Positions 9,278 through 18,701 of a stretch of 64,000 nt of DNA are shown one piece after another. Position numbers and translations under genes: made by a program. Source of the stretch: Mesorhizobium amorphae CCNWGS0123 (GTDB lineage: Bacteria; Pseudomonadota; Alphaproteobacteria; Rhizobiales; Rhizobiaceae). The first letter of the stretch is position 1. The number at the start of each line of letters is the position of its first letter. The stretch lies in assembly GCF_001686985.1 (NCBI RefSeq), contig NZ_CP015318.1, forward strand, positions 5,330,001 to 5,394,000, in the 5' to 3' direction. The notes under the pieces were generated by a model, which searched no databases, was not told the DNA's origin, and saw nothing but the letters and a program-made list of their open reading frames with translations.

Positions 9278-9373
9278 GACGATACCCTCCCTTGAAATTT
9301 CCGGCGCGCAGGCACCGGCTTGGTCCTCTGTCTGGCGAGATGCGGCCGGTCCGCGCAGTTGGAGCCACCGATG

Positions 9374-9402
9374 TTGACAGAGGCATGATAATTTAAGATA
9401 CT
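9374..9402 (+). promoter_or_regulatory. Sigma70-like promoter toward the leader ORF and membrane protein
   Basis: TTGACA at 9374-9379 and GATACT at 9397-9402 are separated by 17 bp. The -10 hexamer is the left half of the palindrome at 9396-9413. It points toward the genes at 9487 and 9554. Confidence 0.55.
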
Positions 9403-9413
9403 AACAAGTATCT
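9396..9413. promoter_or_regulatory. Operator, GATACY-N4-RGTATC family, site A
   Basis: The sequence AGATACTAACAAGTATCT is a perfect 7-4-7 inverted repeat. It matches four other palindromes in the window, one of them in the upstream region of the TetR gene at 31746-32366. It lies between two divergent genes and overlaps the -10 elements of both predicted promoters, which implies repression by occlusion. Confidence 0.7.
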
Positions 9414-9434
9414 AAAAAACAATCGGTATGTCAA
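9407..9434 (-). promoter_or_regulatory. Sigma70-like promoter toward the NMT1-type binding protein
   Basis: On the minus strand TTGACA (9434-9429) is followed after 16 bp by GATACT (9412-9407), the right half of operator A. It is the mirror image of the plus-strand promoter. Confidence 0.5.
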
Positions 9435-9486
9435 CATATCGAATAAGGGAGCCGGCTGATTCAAGATCAAGCCGAAGGGAGGACGT

Positions 9487-9552
9487 ATGCGTACCGCCAT
9501 GAATTTCGCCGATATCCCTGAACAACAGTCCCAAGCACTGCGGGATTGCTGA
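9487..9552 (+). CDS. Possible 21-codon leader ORF upstream of the membrane protein
   Basis: A short ORF (MRTAMNFADIPEQQSQALRDC) has a strong ribosome-binding site, AGGGAGGA five bases before ATG 9487. It ends in TGA at 9550-9552, one base before the ATG of the next gene, which has no good ribosome-binding site of its own. This suggests translational coupling or a leader peptide. It could be accidental; no homologue is recognised. Confidence 0.4.
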   Translation: MRTAMNFADIPEQQSQALRDC

Positions 9553-9553
9553 C

Positions 9554-10417
9554 ATGAGCGACCTGGCGCGATCACCGCAAGAAGCGCTGATCATGGGTAT
9601 GGTTGCGCTGGGTTTGCTGGCGCTTGTCGCTGGTGGATTGCTGCGTTGGCTACGCGCCGGGCGGGTCTGGACAGACCTCCTGGTGCCGGCCTCCTTCCTC
9701 GTCGCCTACTGGCTCACCTACAACAAGGTGCCGTCTTTCCCGCCAGTGGGCGCGGTCAACAAGATCTTCTTCGTGGCCGTGATCGGAACGGTGCTCGGTG
9801 TCCTGGTCGAGGCCTCCGGCCGTGGCGGGCTGGGTCGCGTGCTTGCCCTTGCCCAGCCGATCGCGTCCGCCGCGTATATAGGAACGTCTCGGCTGCCCGA
9901 TTCACTCCCGGAAGTGGCGGTTGCCGCGCTATGGGGCCTGCTGACGATGTATGGCCTTTCCGGTGCGACGGGCACGACCGAGGACGAATCCGGCACAAGG
10001 CGCGCCACCCTCCTCGGCATCGCATGCGCCGGATTCGCGCCGATCGCGCTGTTGGGAGCGTCGTCCTCGAGCTTCCAGCTCAGCCTGCTTTTCGCAGCCG
10101 CCATCGCCGCCATTGTCACAGCCAACATTTCAAATCCGGATTTTGGGTTCCGCTCCGCATCCCTCCTTGGAGGAGCAGGAGGCATGATCGCGGCCGCGCA
10201 AACCGTCACGCTCATCACGCGCAAGACCGACATGCTGGCGCTGGCCGTGTTCACCTTGGTCTTTGTCACGCCTTTTGTCGTCGATCCGATCCTGCGCCGG
10301 ATCCGCGCCACGAACAAGGTCGTCCGAATCGCCGCATTTGCCGGGATGTGCCTGCTGCCTGTCGGCGCAGCCCTGGCGACTGTGATCGCGCGGTACGGCT
10401 CAAGCTTCCCGGTATGA
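9554..10417 (+). CDS. Polytopic inner-membrane protein of unknown function
   Basis: The 287-residue protein is dominated by hydrophobic segments, roughly eight membrane spans: about residues 12-30, 38-55, 68-85, 92-106, 120-136, 152-190, 195-215, 222-240 and 255-280. Glycine- and alanine-rich helices separate short loops, and the cytoplasmic ends carry Arg/Lys. I do not recognise the family. It is divergent from the NMT1-type binding protein across a shared operator, so a transport-related role is possible but unproven. Translation probably depends on the preceding leader ORF, because no clear ribosome-binding site precedes ATG 9554. Confidence 0.75.
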   Translation: MSDLARSPQEALIMGMVALGLLALVAGGLLRWLRAGRVWTDLLVPASFLVAYWLTYNKVPSFPPVGAVNKIFFVAVIGTVLGVLVEASGRGGLGRVLALAQPIASAAYIGTSRLPDSLPEVAVAALWGLLTMYGLSGATGTTEDESGTRRATLLGIACAGFAPIALLGASSSSFQLSLLFAAAIAAIVTANISNPDFGFRSASLLGGAGGMIAAAQTVTLITRKTDMLALAVFTLVFVTPFVVDPILRRIRATNKVVRIAAFAGMCLLPVGAALATVIARYGSSFPV

Positions 10418-10463
10418 CCCGGGAGAGGACTGTCGGAACCATCAACAGGGAGGAACTACAACC

Positions 10464-11051
10464 ATGTCGAAGTTACTACGCGCCACCTTGCTTGCCGCCA
10501 CCATCGCCTGGCTGCCGCTGACCGCCGAAGGGGCAGCGGCCGGGACATTCGATATTGATCCCGTACATTCAGGGATTGCTTTCTTCATCGACCATCTCGG
10601 CTTCTCGCAGGTGATCGGAATCGCGAAGGAATTCTCGGGCTCGTTCCAGTTCGACGCTGCCCGCCCGGCGGAAAGCAGCCTCGATGTTGCGGTGAAAGTT
10701 GCGGGGATCTCGACCAACAATAGCCAGCGAGATGGCGACATCCAGGGCGCGGACTGGTTCAATGCGACGGAGTTCCCGCAGATCACCTTTGTCGGGCACG
10801 AATTCAAGGCGGCCGACGCCAAGTCCGGCACGATCACCGGCGATCTGACGATCGCCGGCGTCACCAAGCCCGTCACGCTGGACGTCACCTTCAACAAGGA
10901 AGGCCAAAACCCGTGGGACAAGAGCCACGTCGTCGGCTTCAGCGCGCGCACTTCGATCAAACGCAGCGACTTCGGTATGAAAGCCGCGCTCGGAATGATC
11001 GGCGACGATGTGAGCCTCGTTATTCAAGTTGAAGGGCGCGCCCGTTCGTAA
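10464..11051 (+). CDS. YceI-family periplasmic protein
   Basis: The 195-residue protein starts with a typical signal peptide (MSKLLRATLLAATIAWLPL, cleavage near AAAG) and continues with the YceI lipocalin-like fold: FDIDPVHSGIAFFIDHLGFS near the mature N-terminus and GDLTIAGVTKPVTLDVTF mid-protein. YceI proteins bind isoprenoid-like or polyene lipids in the periplasm. ATG 10464 follows GGGAGGA. It lies 46 bp after the membrane protein on the same strand and may be cotranscribed with it. Confidence 0.9.
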   Translation: MSKLLRATLLAATIAWLPLTAEGAAAGTFDIDPVHSGIAFFIDHLGFSQVIGIAKEFSGSFQFDAARPAESSLDVAVKVAGISTNNSQRDGDIQGADWFNATEFPQITFVGHEFKAADAKSGTITGDLTIAGVTKPVTLDVTFNKEGQNPWDKSHVVGFSARTSIKRSDFGMKAALGMIGDDVSLVIQVEGRARS

Positions 11052-11202
11052 ACCAGCGGTGACCTTCCGGCAGGCAACTGGCCTGCCGGGCACTTCGGTT
11101 CCGCACAATGGCGGGAAGGGGAGCGCATCGGCGCGGTCCGCCTCCTTCCGGCCAATTGAGAAACTCTCGTCAGCGGATTGCGCCGGTGAGACTTGCCGTG
11201 GC

Positions 11203-11937
11203 TTATTCCGCCGCCACGGGATCCGTACGCTTGAATGACTCGCCCGAACCACCTTGCGCGAAAAGGTGGCTCGCGTGAGCGATGACATTCTCGGTCGTCT
11301 CGCGGATATGCCGCTCGATCAGATCCTGGGCCGTGGCCGTGTCGCGGGCGATGACCCGATCCATGATCATCTTGTGTTCGACGTCCTTTGCACGCCATTG
11401 CGGGCGAAACTGCGAGGACATCCTGCGATAGCGATGGGCGCGCTCGAAGAGCTTCTGCCGGAATTCGAGCAGGTTCGGCGAGCCACATGCAACGACCAGC
11501 GAAAGGTGGAACGCACTGTGCAGCGCAGCCCAGTCGTCCGAGAGATAGTAGCTCGCGCCAAGCCGGCTCTGCAGGCGATCCATACGATGGAAATTGGCCA
11601 TGATGTCCGCCTCCCAGCGATCGTCGCCGCGTTCGATCGCCAGTTTGATGCACTGCCGTTCGATGAGCACGCGGACATCCGTCAGATCGTTGAGGTCAAA
11701 GAGCGAGACCGGCGCGACCAGGAAACCGCGCTGCCCCTCCGCAACAACCAGACCTTCGGCAACCAGCCGGGAGAGGGCCTCGCGCAAGGTGGAGAAGCTT
11801 ACTTCATACATCTCCTTCAGCGTTTCGAAGCGCAGCTTGGTTCCCGGCTTCAAGGCGCAGCTGATGATGTCGCTACGCATGCGCGCCAACACGTCCCCGG
11901 CGCGTGTTTCACCGGCAGGCCTGAGGGTGGTGCTCAT
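11203..11937 (-). CDS. GntR-family transcriptional regulator with FCD domain
   Basis: The 244-residue protein has an N-terminal GntR winged helix (RFETLKEMYEVSFSTLREAL followed by RLVAEGLVVAEGQRGFLV) and a C-terminal all-helical FCD effector domain whose metal-site-type histidines are visible (HSAFHLSLVVACGS, later IERHIRET). FCD regulators usually sense organic acids. It lies at the distal end of the livKHMGF-formaldehyde gene run, with its own upstream region containing TTTTCGAAATAAT at 11980. The same motif recurs before liv, MDR, FAH and dioxygenase genes, so this is the best candidate to read it (inference). Confidence 0.93.
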   Translation of the reverse strand: MSTTLRPAGETRAGDVLARMRSDIISCALKPGTKLRFETLKEMYEVSFSTLREALSRLVAEGLVVAEGQRGFLVAPVSLFDLNDLTDVRVLIERQCIKLAIERGDDRWEADIMANFHRMDRLQSRLGASYYLSDDWAALHSAFHLSLVVACGSPNLLEFRQKLFERAHRYRRMSSQFRPQWRAKDVEHKMIMDRVIARDTATAQDLIERHIRETTENVIAHASHLFAQGGSGESFKRTDPVAAE

Positions 11938-11979
11938 GCATACGACTCCGCATTGGATTAGCGCGGAGATTACTGCGGA

Positions 11980-11996
11980 TTTTCGAAATAATCAAA
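11980..11996. promoter_or_regulatory. TTTTCGAAATAAT motif upstream of the GntR gene
   Basis: TTTTCGAAATAATCAAA lies about 43 bp upstream of the GntR start codon. It is one of five locations in the window with a TTTTCG(A/T)AA element; here it is single rather than paired. Autoregulation is inferred. Confidence 0.5.
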
Positions 11997-12058
11997 CCTG
12001 TCGCCCCGTGGGCGTGGGTACCCACCGTCCTGCGGGTGAAGAACAGAGCGTATTGAAC

Positions 12059-12912
12059 TTAGCGGTCAGACGACAGCCTCTCGGCATGCCAGCGCAGATG
12101 ATCGTCCATGAAAGTCGAAATGAAGAAGTAGGAGTGATCGTAGCCCTCCTGCATGCGCAGGACGAGCCTGATGCCTGCCTGGTCGCACGCCTCCTGGAAC
12201 AGCCACGGCCGCAGACCGTCCTGGAGAAACCCATCGGCCGTGCCCTGGTCGACCAGGAATTCCGGGAAGCGCGCACCGTCCTCGACAAGCGCGCAGGCAT
12301 CATGCCCGCGCCATGCCGCTTCGTCGCCTCCGAGGTACTTTTCGAACGCCGGCCGCGACCAGTTGGCGGTGGTCGGCTGCACGATCGGCGCGAACGCCGA
12401 GCAGCTTCGGAAGCGGGCGGGATTTCTGAGCGCGATCGTCAGCGCGCCATGCCCGCCCATCGAATGGCCGAAGATCGCCTGGCGCGTGATGTCGGCGGGA
12501 AATTCCCGTGCGATCAACGCCGGCAATTCCTCGGTGACATAGGAATACATGCGATAGTTCCCGGCGTAGGGTTTTTGCGTCGCATCGACATAGAAGCCCG
12601 CGCCGCAGCCGAACTGCCAGTTATCTTTTTCATCCGGAACGTCGGCCCCGCGCGGGCTGGTATCAGGGCAAACGACGATCAGGCCGAGTTCGGCGGCCAT
12701 GCGCCTGTACTCGCCCTTGTCCATGACGTTGGCATGGGTGCAGGTCAATCCTGACAGGTACCAGACGACCGGCAGCGGACCTTGCGCCGCCTGAGGGGCA
12801 CGAAAACGGCAAACGTCATTTCGCAAGCGCAGGCATCCGAAGCGTGGGAATAGACACCCTGGATACCGCCATGGGATCTAGCGGCGGAAATCAGCTTCAT
12901 CTGTTGTGGCAT
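12059..12912 (-). pseudogene. fghA: S-formylglutathione hydrolase, interrupted by a one-base frameshift
   Basis: The enzyme hydrolyses S-formylglutathione to formate and glutathione. The N-terminus (MPQQMKLISAARSHGGIQ, then EMTFAVFVP) is read from ATG 12912, which has an AGGAGAG ribosome-binding site. The rest (PQAAQGPLPVVWYLSGLTCT, nucleophile elbow FGHSMGGHG, acid in the VDQGTADGF region, His in YDHSYFF) is read in another frame down to 12059. The two halves join if one base is added to the G run at 12795-12798 (C run on the coding strand). All catalytic residues are present, so this is either a recent inactivating deletion or a sequencing error in a homopolymer. The downstream frame alone could start only at a poor TTG at 12826. 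Confidence 0.82.
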
Positions 12913-13099
12913 GTCTCTCCTTCTCCGCCAAACGCCAACCATGGCCGGGGTATCTACCGCAGCATTTGTGATTGCAGCAAGCTTGATGGACCGACCAACG
13001 GATAGTCCGGAATGCCTGCGCGGCAGGTCGTCCGCCGATGCTGGGGAAGCACCGTTTTGGGAACACAGAGCTTTCAACGCCGCGTATGGCTCATCCCAA

Positions 13100-14227
<1,128 letters not shown>

Positions 14228-14285
14228 GCATGTTCTCCAACTTCGATCGACATCGGCCTGCGACGACAGGCCGGTTCTTCACGGC

Positions 14286-15305
14286 TCACGATACGCTGGC
14301 CGCTAGCTGGCTGGCCGCCTTCGCGAGCTTCACCTTGTGCCAGGCGATGATGTCCATCAGTTCCGGCGAGAACGCGTCATAGGCGGGAATCTCCGCCTGG
14401 GCCAGCGCGCCGCGCACGCTGGCCATGCTGGTCGCCGGCATCCCGCTCTCGACGAGCGAAGACACAAAGGCCGCGAACTCGATCTTCGGCTGGCGCTCAT
14501 CTGTCGCCAGTTCGGGATGCACGAATTCGAGGCCGTAGAAATGGTGGTCCGGATCGGACACCTTGCCGACCATATGCGTCCCGCAGGACTTGCAGCGGTG
14601 GCGTTCGATCTTCTGCGTGACGTCCACGGCCTCGAGTTTGTCGCCATGCGCCACAACGGAGATACTACCGGCCGGCACGACCGCGATCTGCGCGAAGGCG
14701 GCACCGGCAGGCTTCCAGCATTTCGAACAGCCGCACAGGTGATTATGCGCCACGGCCTGATCCACCGTTATCTCCACCGGCTCGCTGGCACATTTGCAAC
14801 GCGCGGTGAACGCGCCGACCGGCGAAGCAGATATATCCTGCTCGACGGCCGGGTGCAGCACGGCCGTCTCGTCGCGCAGCGCCTCCGCCCGCGCCTTCAG
14901 CGCGCGGTTCAAATCGAGATAGGCCGTTCGCAGATTGGTATCGATGCTGGGCCACCGTTCGTCAGCCATCGGACCGTCGAAGATCTCGTTGTGGCGCACC
15001 CGCGTGCTGCCATTCCCGGTCGGCTCCAGGATAAAAATGTGTTCCGCGCTGAACACGCCGCCTGGCGCCTGGCTCAGCCAGCGAAGTTCCCGCGCCCCCA
15101 CGATGCGGGTGATGGTCGGCGTGACCTCGCGCTCGGGAACATTGGGCTGGCGCAGCGTTCCGACGATACCCTGTCCAACCGTCGTGCGTCCGCGCAGCGC
15201 CGGCAAGGCCGGATTCCATTCGGAATAGCGCCCGATGTCGTCCAGCACGGCCCACACGGTCTGCGGCGGCGCGTCGATGACGATCTCGGTTTCAAGCAAG
15301 CGCAT
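14286..15305 (-). CDS. SRPBCC domain fused to a GFA (glutathione-dependent formaldehyde-activating) domain
   Basis: The 339-residue protein has two domains. Residues 1 to about 145 are an SRPBCC/START-like lipid or aromatic-ligand-binding fold (ETEIVIDAPPQTVWAVLDDI, YSEWNPALP). From about residue 165 there is a GFA/CENP-V zinc domain with the cysteine pattern CKC, then CGCSKCWKPAGAAF, then HRCKSCGTHMVG. GFA proteins accelerate condensation of formaldehyde with glutathione. It lies between livF (48 bp) and the class III dehydrogenase (58 bp). The fusion is unusual and might couple binding of a methoxyaromatic or its product with formaldehyde capture (speculative). Confidence 0.85.
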   Translation of the reverse strand: MRLLETEIVIDAPPQTVWAVLDDIGRYSEWNPALPALRGRTTVGQGIVGTLRQPNVPEREVTPTITRIVGARELRWLSQAPGGVFSAEHIFILEPTGNGSTRVRHNEIFDGPMADERWPSIDTNLRTAYLDLNRALKARAEALRDETAVLHPAVEQDISASPVGAFTARCKCASEPVEITVDQAVAHNHLCGCSKCWKPAGAAFAQIAVVPAGSISVVAHGDKLEAVDVTQKIERHRCKSCGTHMVGKVSDPDHHFYGLEFVHPELATDERQPKIEFAAFVSSLVESGMPATSMASVRGALAQAEIPAYDAFSPELMDIIAWHKVKLAKAASQLAASVS

Positions 15306-15353
15306 GGTGCATCCTCTTTCCTTGACCGGATTTGTGCTTGGCGGGCGGCAGCA

Positions 15354-16082
15354 CTAATGCGCGGCGGTCGTGGCGGAGACGCCGAGATAGGCGCTCATGA
15401 CCTTTGGGTCGCTGAGCAAATTCGGCGCGGTGTCTTCTCCGACGATCCTTCCGGTCTCGATCAGGTAGCCGCGATCGGCGGTCTTCAGGCTCAGCCGCGC
15501 GTTCTGCTCGACAAGCAGGATGCCGAAACCTTCGGCGGCGATGATGGCCAGTGACTTGAACAGCTCCTTGGACAGCAGCGGCGACAGACCGAGTGAGGGC
15601 TCGTCCAGCATCAGGATGTCCGGCTTGGACATCAGCGCTCTGCCGATCGCCACCATCTGCTGCTCGCCGCCGGACATGGTCTGCGCCAGCTGGCGAGGAC
15701 GTTCGGCCAGCCGGGGGAACAGGCCGTAGACGAAATCAAGCATCTTGCCCGCATCGGCTTTCGCGCGCCTGGCATGACTTCCAAGCCGCAAATTCTCCAC
15801 CACGGTGAGCTCGCCAAAGATGCCTCGGCCTTCCGGAACGAGCGCGATCCCCTCCTCCACCATCAGATGGGCGTCGAGTTTCGTGACATCCTTGCCGTTC
15901 ATGGCGATCCTGGTGCCGGGCTCCGTCCCGACAAGCCCTGCGACGGCGGCGAGGAAGCTGGACTTTCCAGCGCCGTTGGCGCCCAGGATAACGCAGATCT
16001 CGCCTTTGGAAACGCGTGCGGAAACGCCTTCGAGCGCGACGTGCCGTCCGTAACGGACGCCGAGACAGGACACCTCAAGCAT
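15354..16082 (-). CDS. livF: Branched-chain amino-acid-type ABC transporter ATP-binding protein LivF
   Basis: The 242-residue ABC ATPase has Walker A GANGAGKSSF, signature MSGGEQQMVAIGRAL, Walker B ILMLDEPSLGLSP and an H-loop region LLVEQN. LivF-specific features include VPEGRGIFGELTV. ATG 16082 overlaps the end of livG by a few bases. An upstream in-frame start at 16112 would overlap livG more. It is the last gene of a complete livKHMGF set; in catabolic islands such importers often carry aromatic acids instead of amino acids. Confidence 0.92.
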   Translation of the reverse strand: MLEVSCLGVRYGRHVALEGVSARVSKGEICVILGANGAGKSSFLAAVAGLVGTEPGTRIAMNGKDVTKLDAHLMVEEGIALVPEGRGIFGELTVVENLRLGSHARRAKADAGKMLDFVYGLFPRLAERPRQLAQTMSGGEQQMVAIGRALMSKPDILMLDEPSLGLSPLLSKELFKSLAIIAAEGFGILLVEQNARLSLKTADRGYLIETGRIVGEDTAPNLLSDPKVMSAYLGVSATTAAH

Positions 16083-16809
16083 CGTCTTCGTCCCCCAGAT
16101 AGGCCCGGACAACCTCCGGGTCGGCGAGCACGCTGGCCGACTTGCCGTCGGCGATCTTCACGCCGGAATTCATGACCACGCAGCGCTGGCAAAGCGAGCG
16201 GATGGCATCCATCACATGCTCGACCATGATGATCGTCCGCCCCTGCGCGCTGATCTCGCGGATGAGCTCCATGCCGATCCTGAGCTCGCTGGGATTGAGG
16301 CCGGCGAGCCACTCGTCGAGGAGCAGGATGTGAGGGTTGCCCGCAAGAGCACGGGCGAGCTCGATCCTCTTCTGGTCGATATAGGTCATTGCCGCGACGG
16401 GAACGTCCTCGCGACCCTTCAGCCCGACCCGCTCCAGCAGATCGCGCGCCAGCGTCAGCGCCTCGTCGCCCCAGACCTTGTTGTGCCCGAACACGGCGCC
16501 AGCGACGACGTTCTCCAGCGAGCTCATCGACGGCAGGACGCGCACCAGTTGGAAGGTTCGGGCAACCCCGATCCGGGCGATCTTGTGGGCCGGCAGCCCG
16601 GCGATGGGCTGACCGGATAGGAGAATATTGCCTGACGTCGGCGACAGCGCCCCAGATATCAGGTTGAGCATCGTGGTCTTGCCCGAACCGTTCGGGCCGA
16701 TCAGCCCCAACAGCTCGCCCTTGGCAACTTCGAAACTCACGTCGTTGACGGCGACAAGGCCGCCAAAGGCTTTGCGTACCTGATTGATGGTCAACAGAGG
16801 AACGCTCAT
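16075..16809 (-). CDS. livG: Branched-chain amino-acid-type ABC transporter ATP-binding protein LivG
   Basis: The 244-residue ABC ATPase has Walker A GPNGSGKTTMLNLISG. Its Walker B and LivG features are HILLLDEWLAGLNPSEL; the usual E of DE(P) is kept but the P is replaced by W, which is common in this subfamily. ATG 16809 overlaps the livM stop codon as ATGA. The longer frame to 17022 is not used. Its C-terminal end runs GKSASVLADPEVVRAYLGDE, as in LivG proteins. Confidence 0.92.
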   Translation of the reverse strand: MSVPLLTINQVRKAFGGLVAVNDVSFEVAKGELLGLIGPNGSGKTTMLNLISGALSPTSGNILLSGQPIAGLPAHKIARIGVARTFQLVRVLPSMSSLENVVAGAVFGHNKVWGDEALTLARDLLERVGLKGREDVPVAAMTYIDQKRIELARALAGNPHILLLDEWLAGLNPSELRIGMELIREISAQGRTIIMVEHVMDAIRSLCQRCVVMNSGVKIADGKSASVLADPEVVRAYLGDEDDA

Positions 16810-17777
16810 CTGCCCTCCTCGGCGGTCGTTGCCAGCGAGCTTTTGTCGAGAGAGCAGCGGCGGCGGAACAGGGTTTCCAGCTGGCCCGTTACGCCGTCGG
16901 GAAGCACATAGACGATCGCCAGAAATGCGAGTCCCATGATCACTGCCGTCTGGTTCGGGAAGTGGCCCGAGATAAAGTCCATCACCACGGTGAATGGAAC
17001 AACGCCGACCAACGGTCCCCACAGGCGCCGTGTGCCGCCGAGCAGCGCCATGATGACCACGAGGAAGGACGTCATCGGGTTAAACGCTGCGTCCGGTGTG
17101 ATGTAGCTGTAGCGGGGTGCCATGATCGCGCCGGCCACGGCAATGAAGGCCCCTGAGACGGCGAAGAGGATGATCCTGGCGCGAGCCGTATCGACGCCGA
17201 CATGGCGCGCCACGGCCTCGTCATTGCCTATGATGCGCAAGGCCAGGCCAAGCCTGGATCTGTTGACGAGCCACCCGGTCAGGAAGACGACCACCGTCAG
17301 CGCGAGCAGCATCCAGTAGAGATGCGTCTCTGTGAAATCGGTGAAGACATACAGCCCGATTGCGCCGCCGAAATTGGTCTGCACCCACGTCACGATCTGG
17401 CCGATCAGTTCGGCAAGACCGAGGGTGAAGATCACAAAATAGACGCCTGAGAGCCTGAGCGTCGCCAAGCCGACCAGTATGGCCAGCAAGGCGCCGGCGG
17501 CGACCGCGATGAGAATGAGCGCGGGGAAAGGCAGGACGTCGACAAAGATCGCGACCGAATAGGTTCCGACGCCGAAGAAGGCGGCGCTTGCGAGCGAGAC
17601 CAGGTGCGTCGGTCCGGAAAACAGCGCCCAGGCCGTGCATATGGCCGCATAGAGCATGATATTCACGCTGAGCGACAACCAAAACCCTTCGGTGACCAGG
17701 GGGAGAAATGCCAGCACAGCCGCGCCGGCAAGGCCGGCTCCCAGGGTCAGAATTTCATTGCGGGGGATGTTCATCAC
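16806..17777 (-). CDS. livM: Branched-chain amino-acid-type ABC transporter permease LivM
   Basis: The 323-residue inner-membrane permease has about nine hydrophobic helices. The conserved cytoplasmic EAA-like loop is NRSRLGLALRIIGNDEAVARHVGVD, here broken to show key residues G-x-A-L-R-x-I-x-x-N-D-E-x-A-A. The start ATG at 17777 overlaps the livH stop codon. It pairs with LivH to form the translocation pore. Confidence 0.92.
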   Translation of the reverse strand: MMNIPRNEILTLGAGLAGAAVLAFLPLVTEGFWLSLSVNIMLYAAICTAWALFSGPTHLVSLASAAFFGVGTYSVAIFVDVLPFPALILIAVAAGALLAILVGLATLRLSGVYFVIFTLGLAELIGQIVTWVQTNFGGAIGLYVFTDFTETHLYWMLLALTVVVFLTGWLVNRSRLGLALRIIGNDEAVARHVGVDTARARIILFAVSGAFIAVAGAIMAPRYSYITPDAAFNPMTSFLVVIMALLGGTRRLWGPLVGVVPFTVVMDFISGHFPNQTAVIMGLAFLAIVYVLPDGVTGQLETLFRRRCSLDKSSLATTAEEGR

Positions 17778-18640
17778 GCCGGCCGCTTTCCGAAGATGCC
17801 CTGCGGCCGGAACAGCAGAACGAGGATGAAAAGGGCGTAGTTGGCCGCCAACGTCAGCCCCGGATCGAGCAGGCTGGCGACGAGCGTCTCGGTAAGGCCG
17901 AGGACCAGAGCGGCAAGAACCGCGCCGCGAATGTCACCGACACCGCCCATGATGACGATGATCAGCGCCTTCATGGTGAACAGCACACCCATCGACGTGT
18001 TGAACGTGTAGAAGGTCGACAGCAGCGTGCCGGCACAGGCCGTGATCGATCCGCCCAGGGCAAAGGCGAAGGCCGCCGTCCTGCGCACGTCGATCGCCAC
18101 CAGCCGTGCCGCGCGCGGATCGACGGCGACGGCGCGAACCGCCGTGCCGCGGTCGGTATGGTAGAGGAAGAGGTAGAGAGACACTGCAATCACGGCGGCG
18201 GCGACAAAGGCCACCACCCGGTTCAGGCCGAACGAGTTGCCCATGATCGAGAAGGGCTGGGCGAGGAACTCATAGTTGAAGTAGGACCCGCCGAATGCCT
18301 GCAGCATCAGCCCCTGGAACAGGAACAGCAGCCCGAAGGTCGCCAGGATCGAATCGACCTCGAGCATGCCGCGATTCTTGGCCCGCTTCACCAGTGGCTG
18401 CATCAGCCAAGTGTAGATCAGCCAGTTGACGACGAAGGCGACGGGGCCGATCACAAGCAGGCCCAGCAGCGGATTGATCCCGAAGCCTGTATACAGCCAA
18501 AAGGTGACGAAGCACGCGGCAACGAGCGTCTCGCCATTGGCGAGATTCATGATCCGCGCCACACCGTACTGGAGCGTGAGCCCGAGCGCGATGAGCGTAT
18601 AGGTGCCCCCAAGGAGCAGGCCTGTCAGCAGGATGAGCAT
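17774..18640 (-). CDS. livH: Branched-chain amino-acid-type ABC transporter permease LivH
   Basis: The 288-residue inner-membrane permease opens with LLTGLLLGGTYTLIALGL and LQYGVARIMNLANGE, the characteristic LivH N-terminus, and has about eight membrane helices. The EAA-like loop around TAVRAVAVDPRAARLVAID is present. It follows livK by 61 bp on the same strand. Confidence 0.93.
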   Translation of the reverse strand: MLILLTGLLLGGTYTLIALGLTLQYGVARIMNLANGETLVAACFVTFWLYTGFGINPLLGLLVIGPVAFVVNWLIYTWLMQPLVKRAKNRGMLEVDSILATFGLLFLFQGLMLQAFGGSYFNYEFLAQPFSIMGNSFGLNRVVAFVAAAVIAVSLYLFLYHTDRGTAVRAVAVDPRAARLVAIDVRRTAAFAFALGGSITACAGTLLSTFYTFNTSMGVLFTMKALIIVIMGGVGDIRGAVLAALVLGLTETLVASLLDPGLTLAANYALFILVLLFRPQGIFGKRPA

Positions 18641-18701
18641 TGTACTCTCGCAGTCACGGGCCCGGCGTCACGAGGACGCCAGGCCCCTGGGGAGGATCGG
18701 A

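Noticed and set aside
12012..12023. GTGGGTACCCAC palindrome as an operator
   Set aside because: It occurs once, downstream of fghA, and lies away from promoter elements. It may be chance in GC-rich DNA.
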